64,000 nt of DNA from Oxytricha trifallax (taxonomy: Eukaryota > Ciliophora > Spirotrichea > Sporadotrichida > Oxytrichidae): NCBI GenBank assembly GCA_000711775.1, contig ARYC01001461.1, forward strand, positions 31,282 through 95,281. Reading direction: 5' to 3'. Position numbers and translations under genes: made by a program. This document shows, piece after piece, positions 12,060-23,447 of this stretch. Under the pieces are notes generated by a model. That model had not been told where the DNA came from, searched no databases, and was given only the letters and a program-made list of their open reading frames with translations. Within the stretch, counting starts at the first letter, position 1, and every line of letters starts with the position of its first letter.

Positions 12060-13190
12060 CAAAATTTTGTACCTATTTTGGCAGATTCTATGTCCATAAC
12101 TCAAAAAATATCGATAACCATCTCTAACCTATCTTATACCATACTTTTCAGCATAATGTTAGGCTTTATAATTATCACTTGTTTGTTCTGACTTGCATAA
12201 CAGCTTCCTAGCAAAGCTTAGACCCATGTTTTACCCGAACTAGTGGCATTTCAACCAGAGTGATTCTTGTATTAGAAGATGACAGAGTTGCCGAAATCAT
12301 CGACAAGTAGAATGAGTGAACATACTAGTCAGACTCACGACTAATATTTTCAGATAAATTGAAATACTCTTCAAAAGTATTTTATGCTTGAGACCCAGTG
12401 TTTAAATCTTATAATCAAAACACTACTGGCATGTCTCTTTTGAAGATTCTGATTTTCTATAAAACTCCATTTATATTAAGTTTGTGTATCTCTCATTTAA
12501 ATCTTAGAGGGGTTCTTCGATAAAAATCTAGACCGTTGGATATGGTAAACTTTTGGGTTTTGAAATATTTGTATTAGCTTTGACAAAACAATGTCAACAC
12601 TCTGATTGTTCTGAACAAGCTTTCGATTAATAATTATCGCTGATGAATAAATGAGAGAAGAATATAAATATAATAACCTTCATCCTTATTCGCTCTAAGT
12701 TTGGAAATAATTTTTCGATTATTATCTATTCACTCAGCACATCTATTTTCAATTGTTGTAGCATTCTCATCCAAAACGCTTTTAAGGATGGCACCTATGA
12801 AGTCAACCAATTGATTTTTATTATTCTGCTCTCACATAATTAGTAAGCATTTATTTGCTTTCCTAAGATTTCATCAACTCATCAATGCAGTTGAGCTTGA
12901 TTGCAGGAACCATAATTATTAGTCCTCTTAGACATCTATAACTAAATCAACATACTACAATTCTATAGATTCAAGGATCTCTAGTGATGAATTATTGTCA
13001 ATTTCTTCACCATCTGTTAAATCCTTTTCTTTTTCAACAAATGGCAAGTAAGCTTTGATAAGCAAGTCTCTCTTTTGGCATAAGTGGGCATTGACTAAAC
13101 CATCAATAAAGAACTAACTCCGGTTAGCAGTGTCAAAATGATGGTAAAATGTTTTGAATGCTGTAGTCTATTGAGAAACTCCAAAATTAT
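12060..13190 (-). pseudogene. SecA-like helicase, copy D (5' part only, decayed)
   Basis: Reading leftward from about 13130, the N-terminal part matches copy B of the family. RDLLIKAYLPFVEKEKDL parallels copy B's GLLIKTFLPFIEETNF. The Walker A region near 12240-12200 reads TSSGKTWVQALL after a one-base shift, followed by QVIIIKPNIM, the motif Ia-like strand. Several shifts and TGA codons are present, and the sequence stops soon after motif Ia, so motifs II to VI are missing. The 5' side adjoins a 238-bp foldback repeat. This copy was truncated, not only mutated, and no methyltransferase or transposase is recognisable beside it. Confidence 0.65.
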
Positions 13191-13249
13191 AGGTAGATTT
13201 GTGATAGCTGTGTAATCTACAGCATATCAATAGATATAAAACACCGTTA

Positions 13250-13487
13250 GACAATTAAGAATGAAGATTGGGGATTAAGAATTATAAAATTTAAATTAAA
13301 TTATTATTGGTTAAATTGAATATAATTAGGCTAAAACAAATTTACGCATCCTGATTGGTTTATTTTATAAAGACAATAATTCGAGCCAATGATTTTAATA
13401 ATTAGCCAAAACTTTAATAATTTACGCCAATAATAATTTAATTTAAATTTTATAATTCTTAATCTCCAATCTTCATTCTTAATTGTC
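13250..13487. repeat. 238-bp foldback (MITE-like) repeat, TTA flanks
   Basis: The arms start GACAATTAAGAATGAAGATT and are inverted at 13487. They include an inner shared block with AATTTAAATTAAATTATTATTGG. Both ends are flanked by TTA, which fits a 3-bp target duplication. No ORF is present. Confidence 0.75.
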
Positions 13488-13519
13488 TTATTGGGTTTTA
13501 TTAGCATTTTATTAATTGA

Positions 13520-14030
13520 AATCTACACTTTAAACCAGAAAGTGGTAGACGTTCAATGATGCAGAACTGTAACCCAGAATAATATCGTGAGCAAGCTGTT
13601 CGCTTTCATCCTGCAGTTTTACACTTTTGATATTTAATCTATCTGCATGTATTTAAATAGTTTTGAATATTTTTTTCCTTTTAATCGAGGTTCAATGAAG
13701 GTCAGTCATTGATACATTATCTAAATCGAAAGCAACTTTGCTATTTTTACTATATGACAATAAATCCTGATAAAGTTTTGAATATTTTCCTTGTATACTC
13801 CTAACAGAGGTCCCTCAATAATCCTTTCTTTGTCATTCTTAACCATTCCAAAAATTTTTACAAATTCCAGCGTGAGAAATTTAAGCACATCTTTGGCTGC
13901 TTATATTATTTTGCTTTTAAATTTTTTGAATTCTCAACTTTTTCTGCCGCCAAATGACAGATTTACTATCTATCATGGCAAGACTAGTCTGAACAAAAGC
14001 TATCAAAGATCGAGCTTATTAGTGATTTAG
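13520..14030 (-). pseudogene. coding-like relic, unknown
   Basis: On the minus strand several short, protein-like pieces are seen in different frames. Examples are NSKVAFDLDNVSMTDLH near 13740-13690 and KSVKLQDESEQLAHDIILGYSS near 13630-13570. The pieces lie directly upstream of the copy D helicase, separated from it by the foldback repeat. Their order fits an additional gene or N-terminal region of that element, but I cannot align them with anything in elements B or C. Confidence is low because no single frame stays open. Confidence 0.25.
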
Positions 14031-14559
14031 CGTATTAAGGATGATTTATTAAAGAGAAAGAGCGACAAACCAAGCCTCAAGATTTTTTAAAATAACTTTT
14101 TAAAAGCTTTTTTGTAAGATTTAATTTAATAAATTCTCGTTTCATGCCTTTTTACCCCTCTCTTTATCTTTTAGATTTTATTTTCTCTTTTTTGATTGAT
14201 TTTCTACATTTAAAATTGAGTGAGACTAAGTAAAATTTTCAAACTTATGAAAAAAGGATCATTATTAAAAATGCAGTACCACAATCGTTTGAAAGATCGA
14301 ATTCATCATGTTGAGAAAAGTTTATTTTGCTTATATTAAAACATTAATCCATTAAGTCTTTCGAAGACTAGCTAATGACTCATACAATTTTCTTCTCTTA
14401 TAAATATTAAATTGAGAAATAAAAATCCTACACTGAAATTCAAATCTTTTAATTGTGTTGAATTATTTTTATATGATGTAAATATTGCAGAATATAATAT
14501 TTCGATTCTTAAATTAATATAGTCGTTTTATAATAAAGCTTAAACGATAAAGACATTTC

Positions 14560-14720
14560 AAGTTTCATAAAAGGATGTAAAGATCAATCATGTTAAACAT
14601 CAAATTTTAGGGCGATCGAGGGAGCGGGAGAGAGTCACTGAAATTCTTGAGTGAGAAAATTCACTATATTTGGGCTACTGAACGCGAGTGTGAGACAGGG
14701 ACAACAATTAAATAGCCATT
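14560..14720 (+). repeat. dispersed repeat, copy 1
   Basis: ATGTTAAACATCAAATTTTA followed by a GA-rich tract, TCACTGAAATT and a TTGGGCT/GAGTG block matches 41560-41690 in the same order. The second copy lies about 400 bp upstream of a LINE, so this may be LINE 5' sequence. Nothing coding is visible. Confidence 0.45.
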
Positions 14721-15300
14721 TTCAAAAGTTATTGAGGGGTCATTTTTACTTTTTTTAATTTTTAAGTTAAAGCAATCTAAACAGTTATTTTTTAAATAAT
14801 TTAAATATCAGTATTAATAAGATTTTAAGATATCAAATCATCCTTTATTTATAGAATATGATAATTAAATTTATTAAATAATAAGAAGTATAAACTGTTC
14901 TTTTTCTTATATTTATAAAAGTATATTATTTTTTTAGCAGATAATTTAAGAGATGTCATTAAATTTTAGTTGTTTATTATGAATTTAATATTATTTTTTC
15001 ATAAATATAGCAAATATTTTTAGAAATTTCTCTGATTTAAAGCAGTTATTAGTAAATTTAATATAAGTTTGTATTATGGATGGCAAATATTTTTAGAAAC
15101 AGCTACGATTTAAAATTTAAATTAGGAATTTTATAAAGTATTGTGAAGAGGCGTTCTTAGACTATTTTGATGAATGGGATTTATTGAATCATAATAAAAA
15201 AGATGGGATTTTAGCATTTTAATAAGTTATAGGATAGAATATCAATTTTTATATATTTAAGAAATCAACGCATTCTAAATTATTAGATTTAATATTAAAA
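14720..15300. other. AT-rich stretch, no gene seen
   Basis: I found no ORF, motif or repeat arm here. Confidence 0.5.
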
Positions 15301-15308
15301 TGAACTAA

Positions 15309-15722
15309 TCATATGATTAGAAGTGAGAACATTCCTTTCGTTATATAATTAAAAAATATAATTTTAAATTTTTCAAAGAAATTCATGCATTTTTAATAAT
15401 TTAGAATTTAATATATAATTTTACAAATCATATAATTACCAGTGTAAACTGATTTATTTTCTTTTTTATATAATGAATGTAAAATTAAATCAAATTTTTT
15501 ATTGTATTTAACATAAAGAGAAATGGAGTAATGTAATATGATGGACAGTACAATACAAAGCTTAAATAAATGTGCTTGTTTGAGAATATATATTTGCAAG
15601 AAACACAAGGACAAAAAAATGTAGATCAAGACACAGCTATAAACAACAAGATGAGTGACTAGAATGAATAAAGCTTGTGCTACAGAAAATTCATCAAACG
15701 CCATACAGTATTAAGACGGCAT
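15309..15722 (-). CDS. hypothetical 137-aa protein with predicted membrane segments
   Basis: The ciliate-code frame begins at ATG 15722 (MPSQYCMAFDEF) and ends at the TGA at 15309. Residues about 12-40 and 50-65 form two or three long hydrophobic runs (VAQALFILVTHLVVYSCVLI; FKLCIVLSIILHYSI), separated by short polar turns. A basic tail follows. The sequence has no family motif I recognise. Hydrophobic ORFs arise easily in AT-rich DNA, because T-rich codons encode Phe, Leu and Ile, so this may be accidental. The non-repetitive N-terminal MAFDEFSVAQ and the GC-richer 5' end are the only arguments for a real exon. Confidence 0.3.
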
Positions 15723-16669
15723 GAGATCTATGATTAAAATCTAGGCACCGCAATCAAGTATTGTCTACTTGTACAAATGCCGTATATCTAAACTTTCACA
15801 ACATTGTTGGGCATACAGGTTCATATTTCACAGCAAGTGACGCACATTCTTGTTTTAGGTTGATTTAACTTGATTTATTGGGAATTGATATTTATACTTT
15901 ATATGTCATTTAAGTTGAACGAGAATATGAAATATCATGGTAGGTTCTTCATCTTTGATCGATACAAAGCTGTATGAGTATTTTTCTTTTCTCTAACAAT
16001 TGATTTATCTATGCAGTCAATTAACAACTTTTGTCTGAAACTATTTAATGCTGATCTCTCTGTTCTCAGATAAGTTTTTAGCTGGTACAGATAAGCATGA
16101 ATGAATTAATATTACAGATGTTAATGTGAGATTTACATTTGTATTGTAGTATCGGGGTTACTCTCAATAATTCTCATTCTAAAATGGAAGCAAGCCAGGC
16201 TATTTGTGTTAGCATCTATAGGTTGTTCTCTTGAATAGCCATTCTTATTTTTCTATTTATGATAAATTAAAAGTTAAATTACCTTAAAAATATTTTATTT
16301 TTTTAAAAAATTTGGTCAGTTTAGGCCTAAGCTGACATTTTTTTATTTGAATATGTTCCTTTTTTTATATTTTTAATTTATATTAATTACTTTTAGTACA
16401 TATAGATTATGTTTTTTATTGGTATAACTAAAGGTAATTTAGTATTTTATAAATATTTTTTTTAGGTAAATTCAAACTTGTGTTTCCGGTGAGCAACTTA
16501 TTTTTACTGCTATATCAACATAACCTGTAACTATTCTTGAAAGAACAACCACTTAGAGTAACTCCCTACTTATATACAAATGTAAGTATCATAATTACAA
16601 TTGTAAAAATTAACAAATCTTGCTTATCAGGTGCAGCAGATAGTCTAAAGTAGTGATTGAGATCTTATA

Positions 16670-17079
16670 ATGAATCAATCTCAAATGCATAATGATATCT
16701 AGCCCCTTATATAGATGAATAGAAGGATTTTAGAATAACACGCTAATATTATCTTACCCTAATAAAAAGAGGAAGGTTTGGCAGAAGAGAGCATATTTTA
16801 GGAACTGTTAAGAGACGAATAGCTCTCATTTTGTTAAACCAATAACTTAATGGTGTTCCTACTAATGCTATGAAGAAGCGTCACTCGAGGCATTTTGAAG
16901 ATCTAAACTTTACTAAGTGTGCAAATAGTTGTGAAAGCCGATCTTAGAAGTCGTAGAGAATAATTGCACTTGCTGCTCAGAATGCTGATGGATCAGGGCG
17001 TCGGCTTAATGTAGTCTGGATATTAAATCGAATTCTTGAAAGCTCATCTGATTCAAGTTAATCTATCATACTGCTATGA
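16670..17079 (+). CDS. two overlapping small ORFs (67 and 69 codons), unknown protein
   Basis: ORF 1 (16670-16873) encodes a Gln-rich acidic protein starting MNQSQMHNDIQPL and including KEEGLAEESIFQELL. ORF 2 (16870-17079) starts at an ATG overlapping ORF 1's stop as ATGA and encodes a basic N-terminus (MKKRHSRHFEDLNF), then RIIALAAQNADGSGRRLN and ILNRILESSSDSS. The two may be one gene broken by a frameshift near 16850, since frame 2 is also open back to about 16840. Both are GC-richer than their surroundings, as expected for macronucleus-destined sequence. An intron-like GTAAGTAT...TTATCAG lies upstream at 16580-16630. I recognise no domain. Confidence 0.35.
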
Positions 17080-18580
17080 AAAGCTTCTTTCCCCACCTTT
17101 TTCTGACATACATATTTTCTTATCTGCCAGTATAAATCTCAAAATGGATTCTATATAATATCTAAATAACACTATTTTTACTTATAGACTCCATTTTCTT
17201 TAAATAAAATACAATAAAAAATTTGATTTAATTTTACATTCATTATAATTTAAATATCAGTTTTATTATAATTCGTTTATTACTACCAAATACAGTGTCT
17301 TACTTTTCGATGGAGGAATTGTGAGAGGCTGACGTGTCGAAATTCTTCCTCGTTTAAGAACTTTATAATTATTATGAGAGAATTTCAGATTAAACAAAAA
17401 ACTTATTTTCTATTATAAATTTTGGCGTGTTCTAGCTGCTCATAACATCTTAGAATGCCTATCTCTCGTTTTTCCAATTATGCTTTCTGTTGCTCCACGT
17501 TGCCGAAATAATCTTAGTACTAAACTTGGTGGGCATGTTAAAAACATCATTTTCTCACTTTCGGTATGTAGAGAAATGGAGGATTTAAATGCTATTTTTA
17601 AGCATTATGAGGTTCGTGTGCCGTGTGCGTATAATCAACTAAAGTGGATTATAATTAATATTGATTTAACAAACAATACTTGATTAACAGTTTTTTTAAA
17701 ATATGGAGATATCACTATTTTTCAGTTCCATTTAGATATTATAAATAAAGCAAACTATTTGATTTCCTGTTTAAAATATATATATATATATATACGGAGA
17801 GATCATTCATTTATTTCAAGATTAAAAAAAAAATATTATATAATGGATTGGGTATCTGGTTTTTTATACATTGCCATTATTAGAACATTATATTCAATCA
17901 ATTGTTTTTTTTTATTACACTATCTTATTATATGATTCTTGTCCTATTTTGGATATGATTTAAAATAGTTTGAATATATTATTTTTTTCCCTTAATGCAT
18001 CATATTATTTATCCCAATACCTTAATAAAAATGATACCTTCATATTTTCTATCGTCCTTCCAAAATAGTATATTTTAGGGTTCTTTGGTGATAAAAATAT
18101 ATTATTCATAAAAATAATTTACTAAAAATCTTAACAAAAATCCAAAATTATTTGGTCTCTTAAAAGAAGTTGATGCTGATGATATATTAGAAACAGATTA
18201 GATGTATTATTCTGTTTTTAGTAAAGATAATATGAATCAATTGGTGAAAAGTTTATGAACTCTTTAATAAGCAGTTTTAACTTTATTTTTAACTTAAAAT
18301 TGTCGACTAAAATAGATTCAAAGAATTAAGAAATAGTGAAAAGAAATTATATTTTTAATATATAAAAGAATATAAAAATAGGATGAAAGCAAATAAAATA
18401 AGCTACCAAATACAATATATTTTTTTTACAATCTGTGTAATTTAAAAGTTATTAGCTTTTGTTTAGTTTTAAATAACACTTATTCTATCTTCTACCATTG
18501 AAAACTTTATTATATATTTAGAGTTGCTTGAGCAACCTAAAGCATGGATGATCTACCAGTCAGAGATAAAAAAAAACTCC
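17080..18580. other. AT-rich stretch, no supported gene
   Basis: A 67-codon plus-strand ORF at 17480-17683 exists, but I see no homology or repeat to support it. The rest is homopolymer- and TA-rich, including a (TA)n run at 17778-17795. Confidence 0.45.
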
Positions 18581-18589
18581 TGTTTCTCA

Positions 18590-19344
18590 TAGTAGATGTA
18601 CATATTCATGAGACTGGCAATCACTAACTTGAGGATGACTAGATAAATGGAAGCTCAGGCATCGATAAATTTGCTGATTTCTCTTTTTAAGATTTAAAGC
18701 TGAAAATATTCCTTCACATTGACCTAGTAGAGTTTGGATTATTTGTCTCTTTACACATAAGCCACGGATTGCTCTCATCAATGCTCTCAGCAACATTTCT
18801 TAGATGAGTAGGATTTATCCAAGCAGACTGATTCATACTGCCAGCTTTAAGGCTATTAGCAATCCTAATCTCTAAAAGGTACTGCCCAGACAGCATTCTT
18901 TGGCTCTTCCAATTTTCATTGAGTAAATATAACACTTTGACTTATTGGTAGTTCTGAAATAACAGTATTGCAAACAAATGTAGGGGTAAATGTTAATAAG
19001 GCTATTCCAAGGGCACCAGGCGCTATCTCCAGGCGGTGGAATGTCAGACTAAGACATCTTTCGGAAGAGCTAAGATAAGAGAATATCTTAGTTTCTAGAT
19101 CAAATCCTGCCACTTTATAAGCGCGTTTCATATGTCTTATCATGATATCTAGAGCTATTGCCGAAGCTCTCATTGCAAGAATCAGTTTTCTCTACTTTAA
19201 ATATCGATTTCTTCTGAGAACAGTTCGAATACCGCCCTGATACAGTGAAGTTAACTAGGCACATTCCTCTCGTTATTATCTGACTTTCAGATAAGAATCA
19301 TTACACTCTATTGGACTACCTAATGATTCGTATGAGCCCTTCAT
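18590..19344 (-). pseudogene. unknown protein gene, probably frame-broken
   Basis: From ATG 19344 (MKGSYESLGSPIE) a ciliate-code frame is open for 142 codons to a TGA at 18916. It includes QGGIRTVLRRNRYLKQRKL, then a mostly helical stretch, then a hydrophobic, beta-like tail (TFTPTFVCNTVISEL). A second frame starts at 18935, overlapping the first, and continues with MNQSAWINPTHLRNVAES and CKETNNPNS to 18714. A third continues to 18587. The run of adjacent open frames suggests one gene with shifts. Coding-like fragments extend upstream to 19850 (for example MVSEMGILHNSVKEDFKQ and DQLYVAYALDTYNSN). It ends 0.9 kb left of element B. It could be part of another element; I recognise no domain. Confidence 0.4.
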
Positions 19345-20073
19345 GCTACCTCAACGCTATTTCCCTTGTCCTTTAATCTTGTTTGCATTTACACTGTCAA
19401 TTTTTTAATCTCGAATATTAGGCCAGACTTCAAGTAAGTTAGAATTGTAGGTGTCTAGAGCATAAGCAACGTAGAGTTGATCATTTTCAACCAATTCCCC
19501 CATTTTTTATCATTTCATTTGAATCATTTTTTAACTGTCAAAGAAATATTGATCGCATCATGCTCTTCAAAAGTCCAAAGTATCAACTACAACTAGAAGC
19601 ACAAAATAATCAGCCGCAAACTACTCAAAGTTTAGCTATCGCTGTATGGATCGCTAGAGAAGAGCAAGTAGCAGATGTTACTGCCAAAATTTCATATTTT
19701 GTTGCTCTTGAGATATTCCTTTATTTGCTTGAGTATATACCATGAGTTGGATTACAATGATACCTCAATATTCCCCGTATGCTCTGATTCTTGCTTGAAG
19801 TCTTCCTTAACGCTGTTGTGAAGAATTCCCATTTCTGATACCATGGGCAAAAAGCGTTGAATGTTTTATTATTACAATAAATGTAATGACTAGATTGGTC
19901 CTTTATGGATTTTTTATTAATATTAATAAATAAATAATTAACTATAATGTTCTATAATAAGAGCAATAGAGTTTTTATTCCATTATAATTTATTGAATAT
20001 TAACCTTCCATTCATTATCAATAAATGAAATTTATGCTTTTGTTTTTATGCAAAATTATCATATTAAATATCT

Positions 20074-21180
20074 TCATACTTTAATTTAAAAAACCATCTT
20101 ATGCAAAAAATAATTACTCATTTAATATTATTTAAGCCTATAAAGATAAATGTATGTAAGATAACAGAAATTGTCAAAAAACAAAAGGTTGAAATTATAT
20201 ATCTAACACTAAATGATCACGATAATAAATTACATTAATTACATCCGTAAATTTAATTTAAAAATTTAATTTAATAATTTATCACATACTTTAATCAAAA
20301 ATTCATCTAAGTTAGTTCCCCATAGTCGTCCATCCTCTTCTTATGTTATGCTTTCTTCCAAATATTTCTAAGAAAGGGCCGTTAGGTACAAGTTTTTCTG
20401 CTATCCTATAAAGTGTCTTCGGGCTTCTATGAAGCTTCTCTTCATTTCTTCGACTATTACATTTATGCTTGATTTGAATTTCCAAAACTACTTTACATCA
20501 TCATATCGGCCTTTTACTCCAACTATGCACAACTCACAACCATTCTGAATGTATTTACCCTATCCCTTGAAGACTGTTCCTCTCTTAATTAGTTTATCCC
20601 ACACTATTGTTTCTACCCATCGATAGCCATGCTTTTTAAAAAATGATAGCGCCGACTCTGGTTTAGAGTTGGTGACCCACATAAACAGAAAACCCTCCTC
20701 TTGAACTAGCTCATTAGGTATTTCTTTGATTTATTTATCTGTAAGTGAGTCGTACTTTAGAGGCAAGCATGTCCTATCCCATGGCGCGTCCATAATTACC
20801 ACTCTAAAAAGAGTTCCATCTTAAGCCAGCTATGTTCTATGAAGCTCCTCCCATATCTCCCTAACTTTTACATCGCACTCAACTATCACTGGATCGCTTA
20901 TCAGATGTGTGGGTTTTAAATCTTGATTCGCTAACTTTCTCAACTCTTTTTACAGTCTGTTTCTATGAATATCCTGGCATTTTTTCCTGTGAACATGTGG
21001 GCTTTGACGGGTACTGTATCGATAGTTGCACTCCTCACACTCAAATGCTTTGCTCATGTATTTTTTTATTTTTTCTTGGAGATGGTTTCTGTTGTAATGT
21101 TGGTAAATTGCATTCTTATTCCACTAGTAATCACAGTTTTCAACAGGGCAAAAGAGGAGTGGTTTTTATAGCTTTTCCAT
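20074..21180 (-). CDS. MT-A70 family adenine methyltransferase with two zinc fingers
   Basis: ATG 21180 opens a 368-codon frame with no break. Residues 11-33 form a C2H2 finger (C11, C16, H28, H33; CPVENCDYQWN). Residues 48-68 form a second (CEEC...H...C, last ligand Cys). The MT-A70 domain follows: DAPW at 131-134 in the place of the catalytic DPPW, LPLKYDSLTDKQIKEIP, FLFMWVTNSKPES, the Trp-Asp of IVWDKL, and ELCIVGVKG. The family transfers methyl from SAM to adenine N6 in RNA or DNA; ciliate MTA1 acts on DNA. The fingers suggest DNA binding, which is inference. The true C-terminus is unclear, as the frame reads out through the element's terminal repeat. Homology with element C ends near the left repeat. 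Confidence 0.85.
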
Positions 21181-21262
21181 TTTTTATTTCTATTCTCATT
21201 TTTACAAATGACAATTAAGTCTTCAAATTTCATCATAGGGTTGAATATTCAATATTATTGTA

Positions 21263-21292
21263 AGAATGATGACAGAATGTCAGAATGATGAC
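21263..21292. repeat. inner inverted repeat, left copy (30 bp)
   Basis: This is an exact inverse of 24003-24032 (30 of 30). It has internal structure: AGAATGATGAC occurs at both ends, with AGAATGTC between. It lies 83 bp upstream of the methyltransferase start and 200 bp upstream of the transposase start, so it could also be a shared promoter or transposase-binding site. A related GTCAGAATGTTGAC lies at 46958-46971 in element C, at a matching distance from its transposase. Confidence 0.9.
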
Positions 21293-21490
21293 ACTAATTC
21301 ACTCTAGAAAATATTTTGAGGGGGTTCTGGGGTTTTAGTTTTCATTTCACTGAATCATTATAAGTAAGCTTAATATTATAATAATGAGTCATTATTATTT
21401 ATATATTTATGTTTTCGACTGAAGTAATTAGCTTCATTATTACCTGCAGATTTTTTTTACTTAAAATCACAAAAATCTTTCCTAAAACTC

Positions 21491-22477
21491 ATGAGCTATA
21501 GAGCTATAGCACAAGTTTCAAAAGTATCCTATTTTCATGTAAAGAGGATATGTGATGAGTATCTTAAGCTGATAACATAAAATAATAGGAATTTAAAAAG
21601 CGCAGCTATTTACTAAAACATAAATTGCACTATAATGACTGAAAAATTGAGATGAAAGAGCTACGATGATGATTTTCAAAATTACGTAACAAACTAAAAT
21701 ACTTTAAAGAACTAAGCAGGGTACACTTTAGCTGAAAGGTGCAAACTTTTGCATCGAAGATTTCCAAACATTCACTTGTCTAAATCTTCACTTTGCAATT
21801 TTTACAAAAATCACAATATTAAAAGAAAAAATGTCAAGTCTAATAAATAGCCTCCAATATAATAGAAAGCTAAAAGACAGGAAGTCTTGCTTGAACTATA
21901 ATAAGGGATTAAAAATTTCCAAAATTAAGAGTATGCAATAGTTTTTATAGATGAAGTTATGTTTTCATACTAAACGATAATGAGAAAAGAGTACTCAAAC
22001 AAGGGTTAAAATATAAGTCACCCCATGAAGACAAAGTATAATAAAACTATAGCAGTTATCGCTGCTATCTCTTCCACTTTTGGTTTACTTCACTTTAAGT
22101 AATATGAGTCGTCTGTTAATTCCGAAAAGTTTATTGAATTTTGAGGAGAACTGCTTGACCTTGCTGGAGATAGAAAGTTCATTATAGTAATGGACAACTT
22201 AAGAGTTCATCACAGCAAGTTAGTTCGAGCATTTACTTCATAGAATTAGATTTCAATATTATTCACTCCATCGTATTTTCCAGAGACCAACCCTATAGAA
22301 GATTACTTCAGTGTTATTAAAAATAAGTTTAAACGTATAAAGCTGAACAAGACTGTCTATGAAACAAAAATAGATTACACTGATATAATTAGGAAATGTT
22401 TTTATTTGAGTGATAAAAACACAATTAAATAAATTTGTGTTAAGGGCATTAATAGAGTGAATAATTTAAGCATTTGA
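21491..22477 (+). pseudogene. Tc1/IS630-type DDE transposase, element B
   Basis: The N-terminus (MSYRAIAQVSKVSYFHVKRI) looks like a helix-turn-helix. After a frameshift near 21650 the frame is open to the TGA at 22475, except for one TGA in FIEF*GELL near 22140. The catalytic region has all three acidic residues: FIDEVMFSYQT (first Asp), IVMDNLRVHHSK (second Asp) and PSYFPETNPIEDYFSVIK (Glu). That spacing is typical of the Tc1/mariner/IS630 cut-and-paste group, which targets TA. Relatives lie at 47.2-48.1 kb (element C) and 35.5-37.3 kb. The two breaks probably inactivate this copy, though the catalytic part is well preserved. Confidence 0.85.
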
Positions 22478-22489
22478 TTTTAGTATTAA

Positions 22490-23165
22490 TTAAGTCCCTC
22501 TTTATGTGACCATCATACTTGTCTGATTCGATGAGGCACCCTCTGAACTTTTTTTTGCATTTTTCATTTTGGTGTCTCCTTTTCTCCGATTTATTGCTGA
22601 TTACCCACCATCCTTAAACCTTTTTAGACTTGTCGCGATGGGTTGCTTCTCCTTTGCTTTTCTTGATTCAACCACTTAGCTGCTCTCTTTTAATAAATGG
22701 ATAGTCTTCCCTGGAGATTCTATACTTTATTTAATCACCTTGTAAATAATTACAAGAAACAAAAGGATGTTGCAAAAGCTTCTAGTGCCACTAATCTGAG
22801 ATTAGAATATAGTTCTTTTTTTCTTCGTTTTTAGCTTAATCGAACCTTAGGTCTAAGGCGTGCTTGACAACTTTAATAGTATACTCAGGTTCAATTGTGT
22901 TGAGCATATTGAAAAAGTATTGTCTATCGATAGTCTTCTTTTTGCTGAGGTTATCGGGGAGGTAAAGATGTACCTCAGATTCAACTTTTAATTTCTTTTA
23001 GGAAATTTTTAACTGCTACTTCCCCGAACTTGGGGAACTTTGATAATCTTCACTTGATCATTTGTCAAAAATTTCTTCTCATCCTTCAGAATTTATCTTA
23101 GGTAGTCTTTGTTGATGCTTTCAATAGGTGGAAGGTACAGGTTCACTTCAAAAATAAATTTTAAA
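22490..23165 (-). pseudogene. ORF X: conserved element protein of unknown function
   Basis: Read leftward, the protein starts near LYLPPIESINKDYLRQILKD. It continues with KKKTIDRQYFFNMLNTIEPE, then NYILISDQWHQKLLQHPFVS, then LQGDQIKYRISREDYPFIKR, ending with a Lys/Arg-rich tail. Two frameshifts near 23020 and 22980 and a TGA near 22670 break it. Element C has a clear homologue in the same place and orientation (48.15-48.8 kb), including NKDYINQILKDEK, KKKVIDRQYFF and NYILISDTWHKKLPQHPYVS. Conservation across two diverged elements indicates a functional protein. The most conserved part is the ILISD-WH-K-HP block. I recognise no family; the size fits a small DNA-binding or accessory factor. Confidence 0.65.
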
Positions 23166-23447
23166 ACAATAAATATTACTAATTTCAGTAAAATATTTGT
23201 AGAGATCTCTTTTAGATCTGAATAAAGCCGATAATTCACTCTATATGATTTTCAGGTGTCCTTGACCTACAACTTCACTTGACTGTGACATTTAATTGAA
23301 AGTTCTTTTTATAGCTGTTTCCATAGACTCTGATTTCTTAATTAAAATTTTAATTATTTAAATTAAATTAAGGTTTTATAAAGTTAATAGGAGTGCTTGA
23401 GCACCTTGTACAAATTGTGATTATAGATTTCTTAACATGTGATTAAG

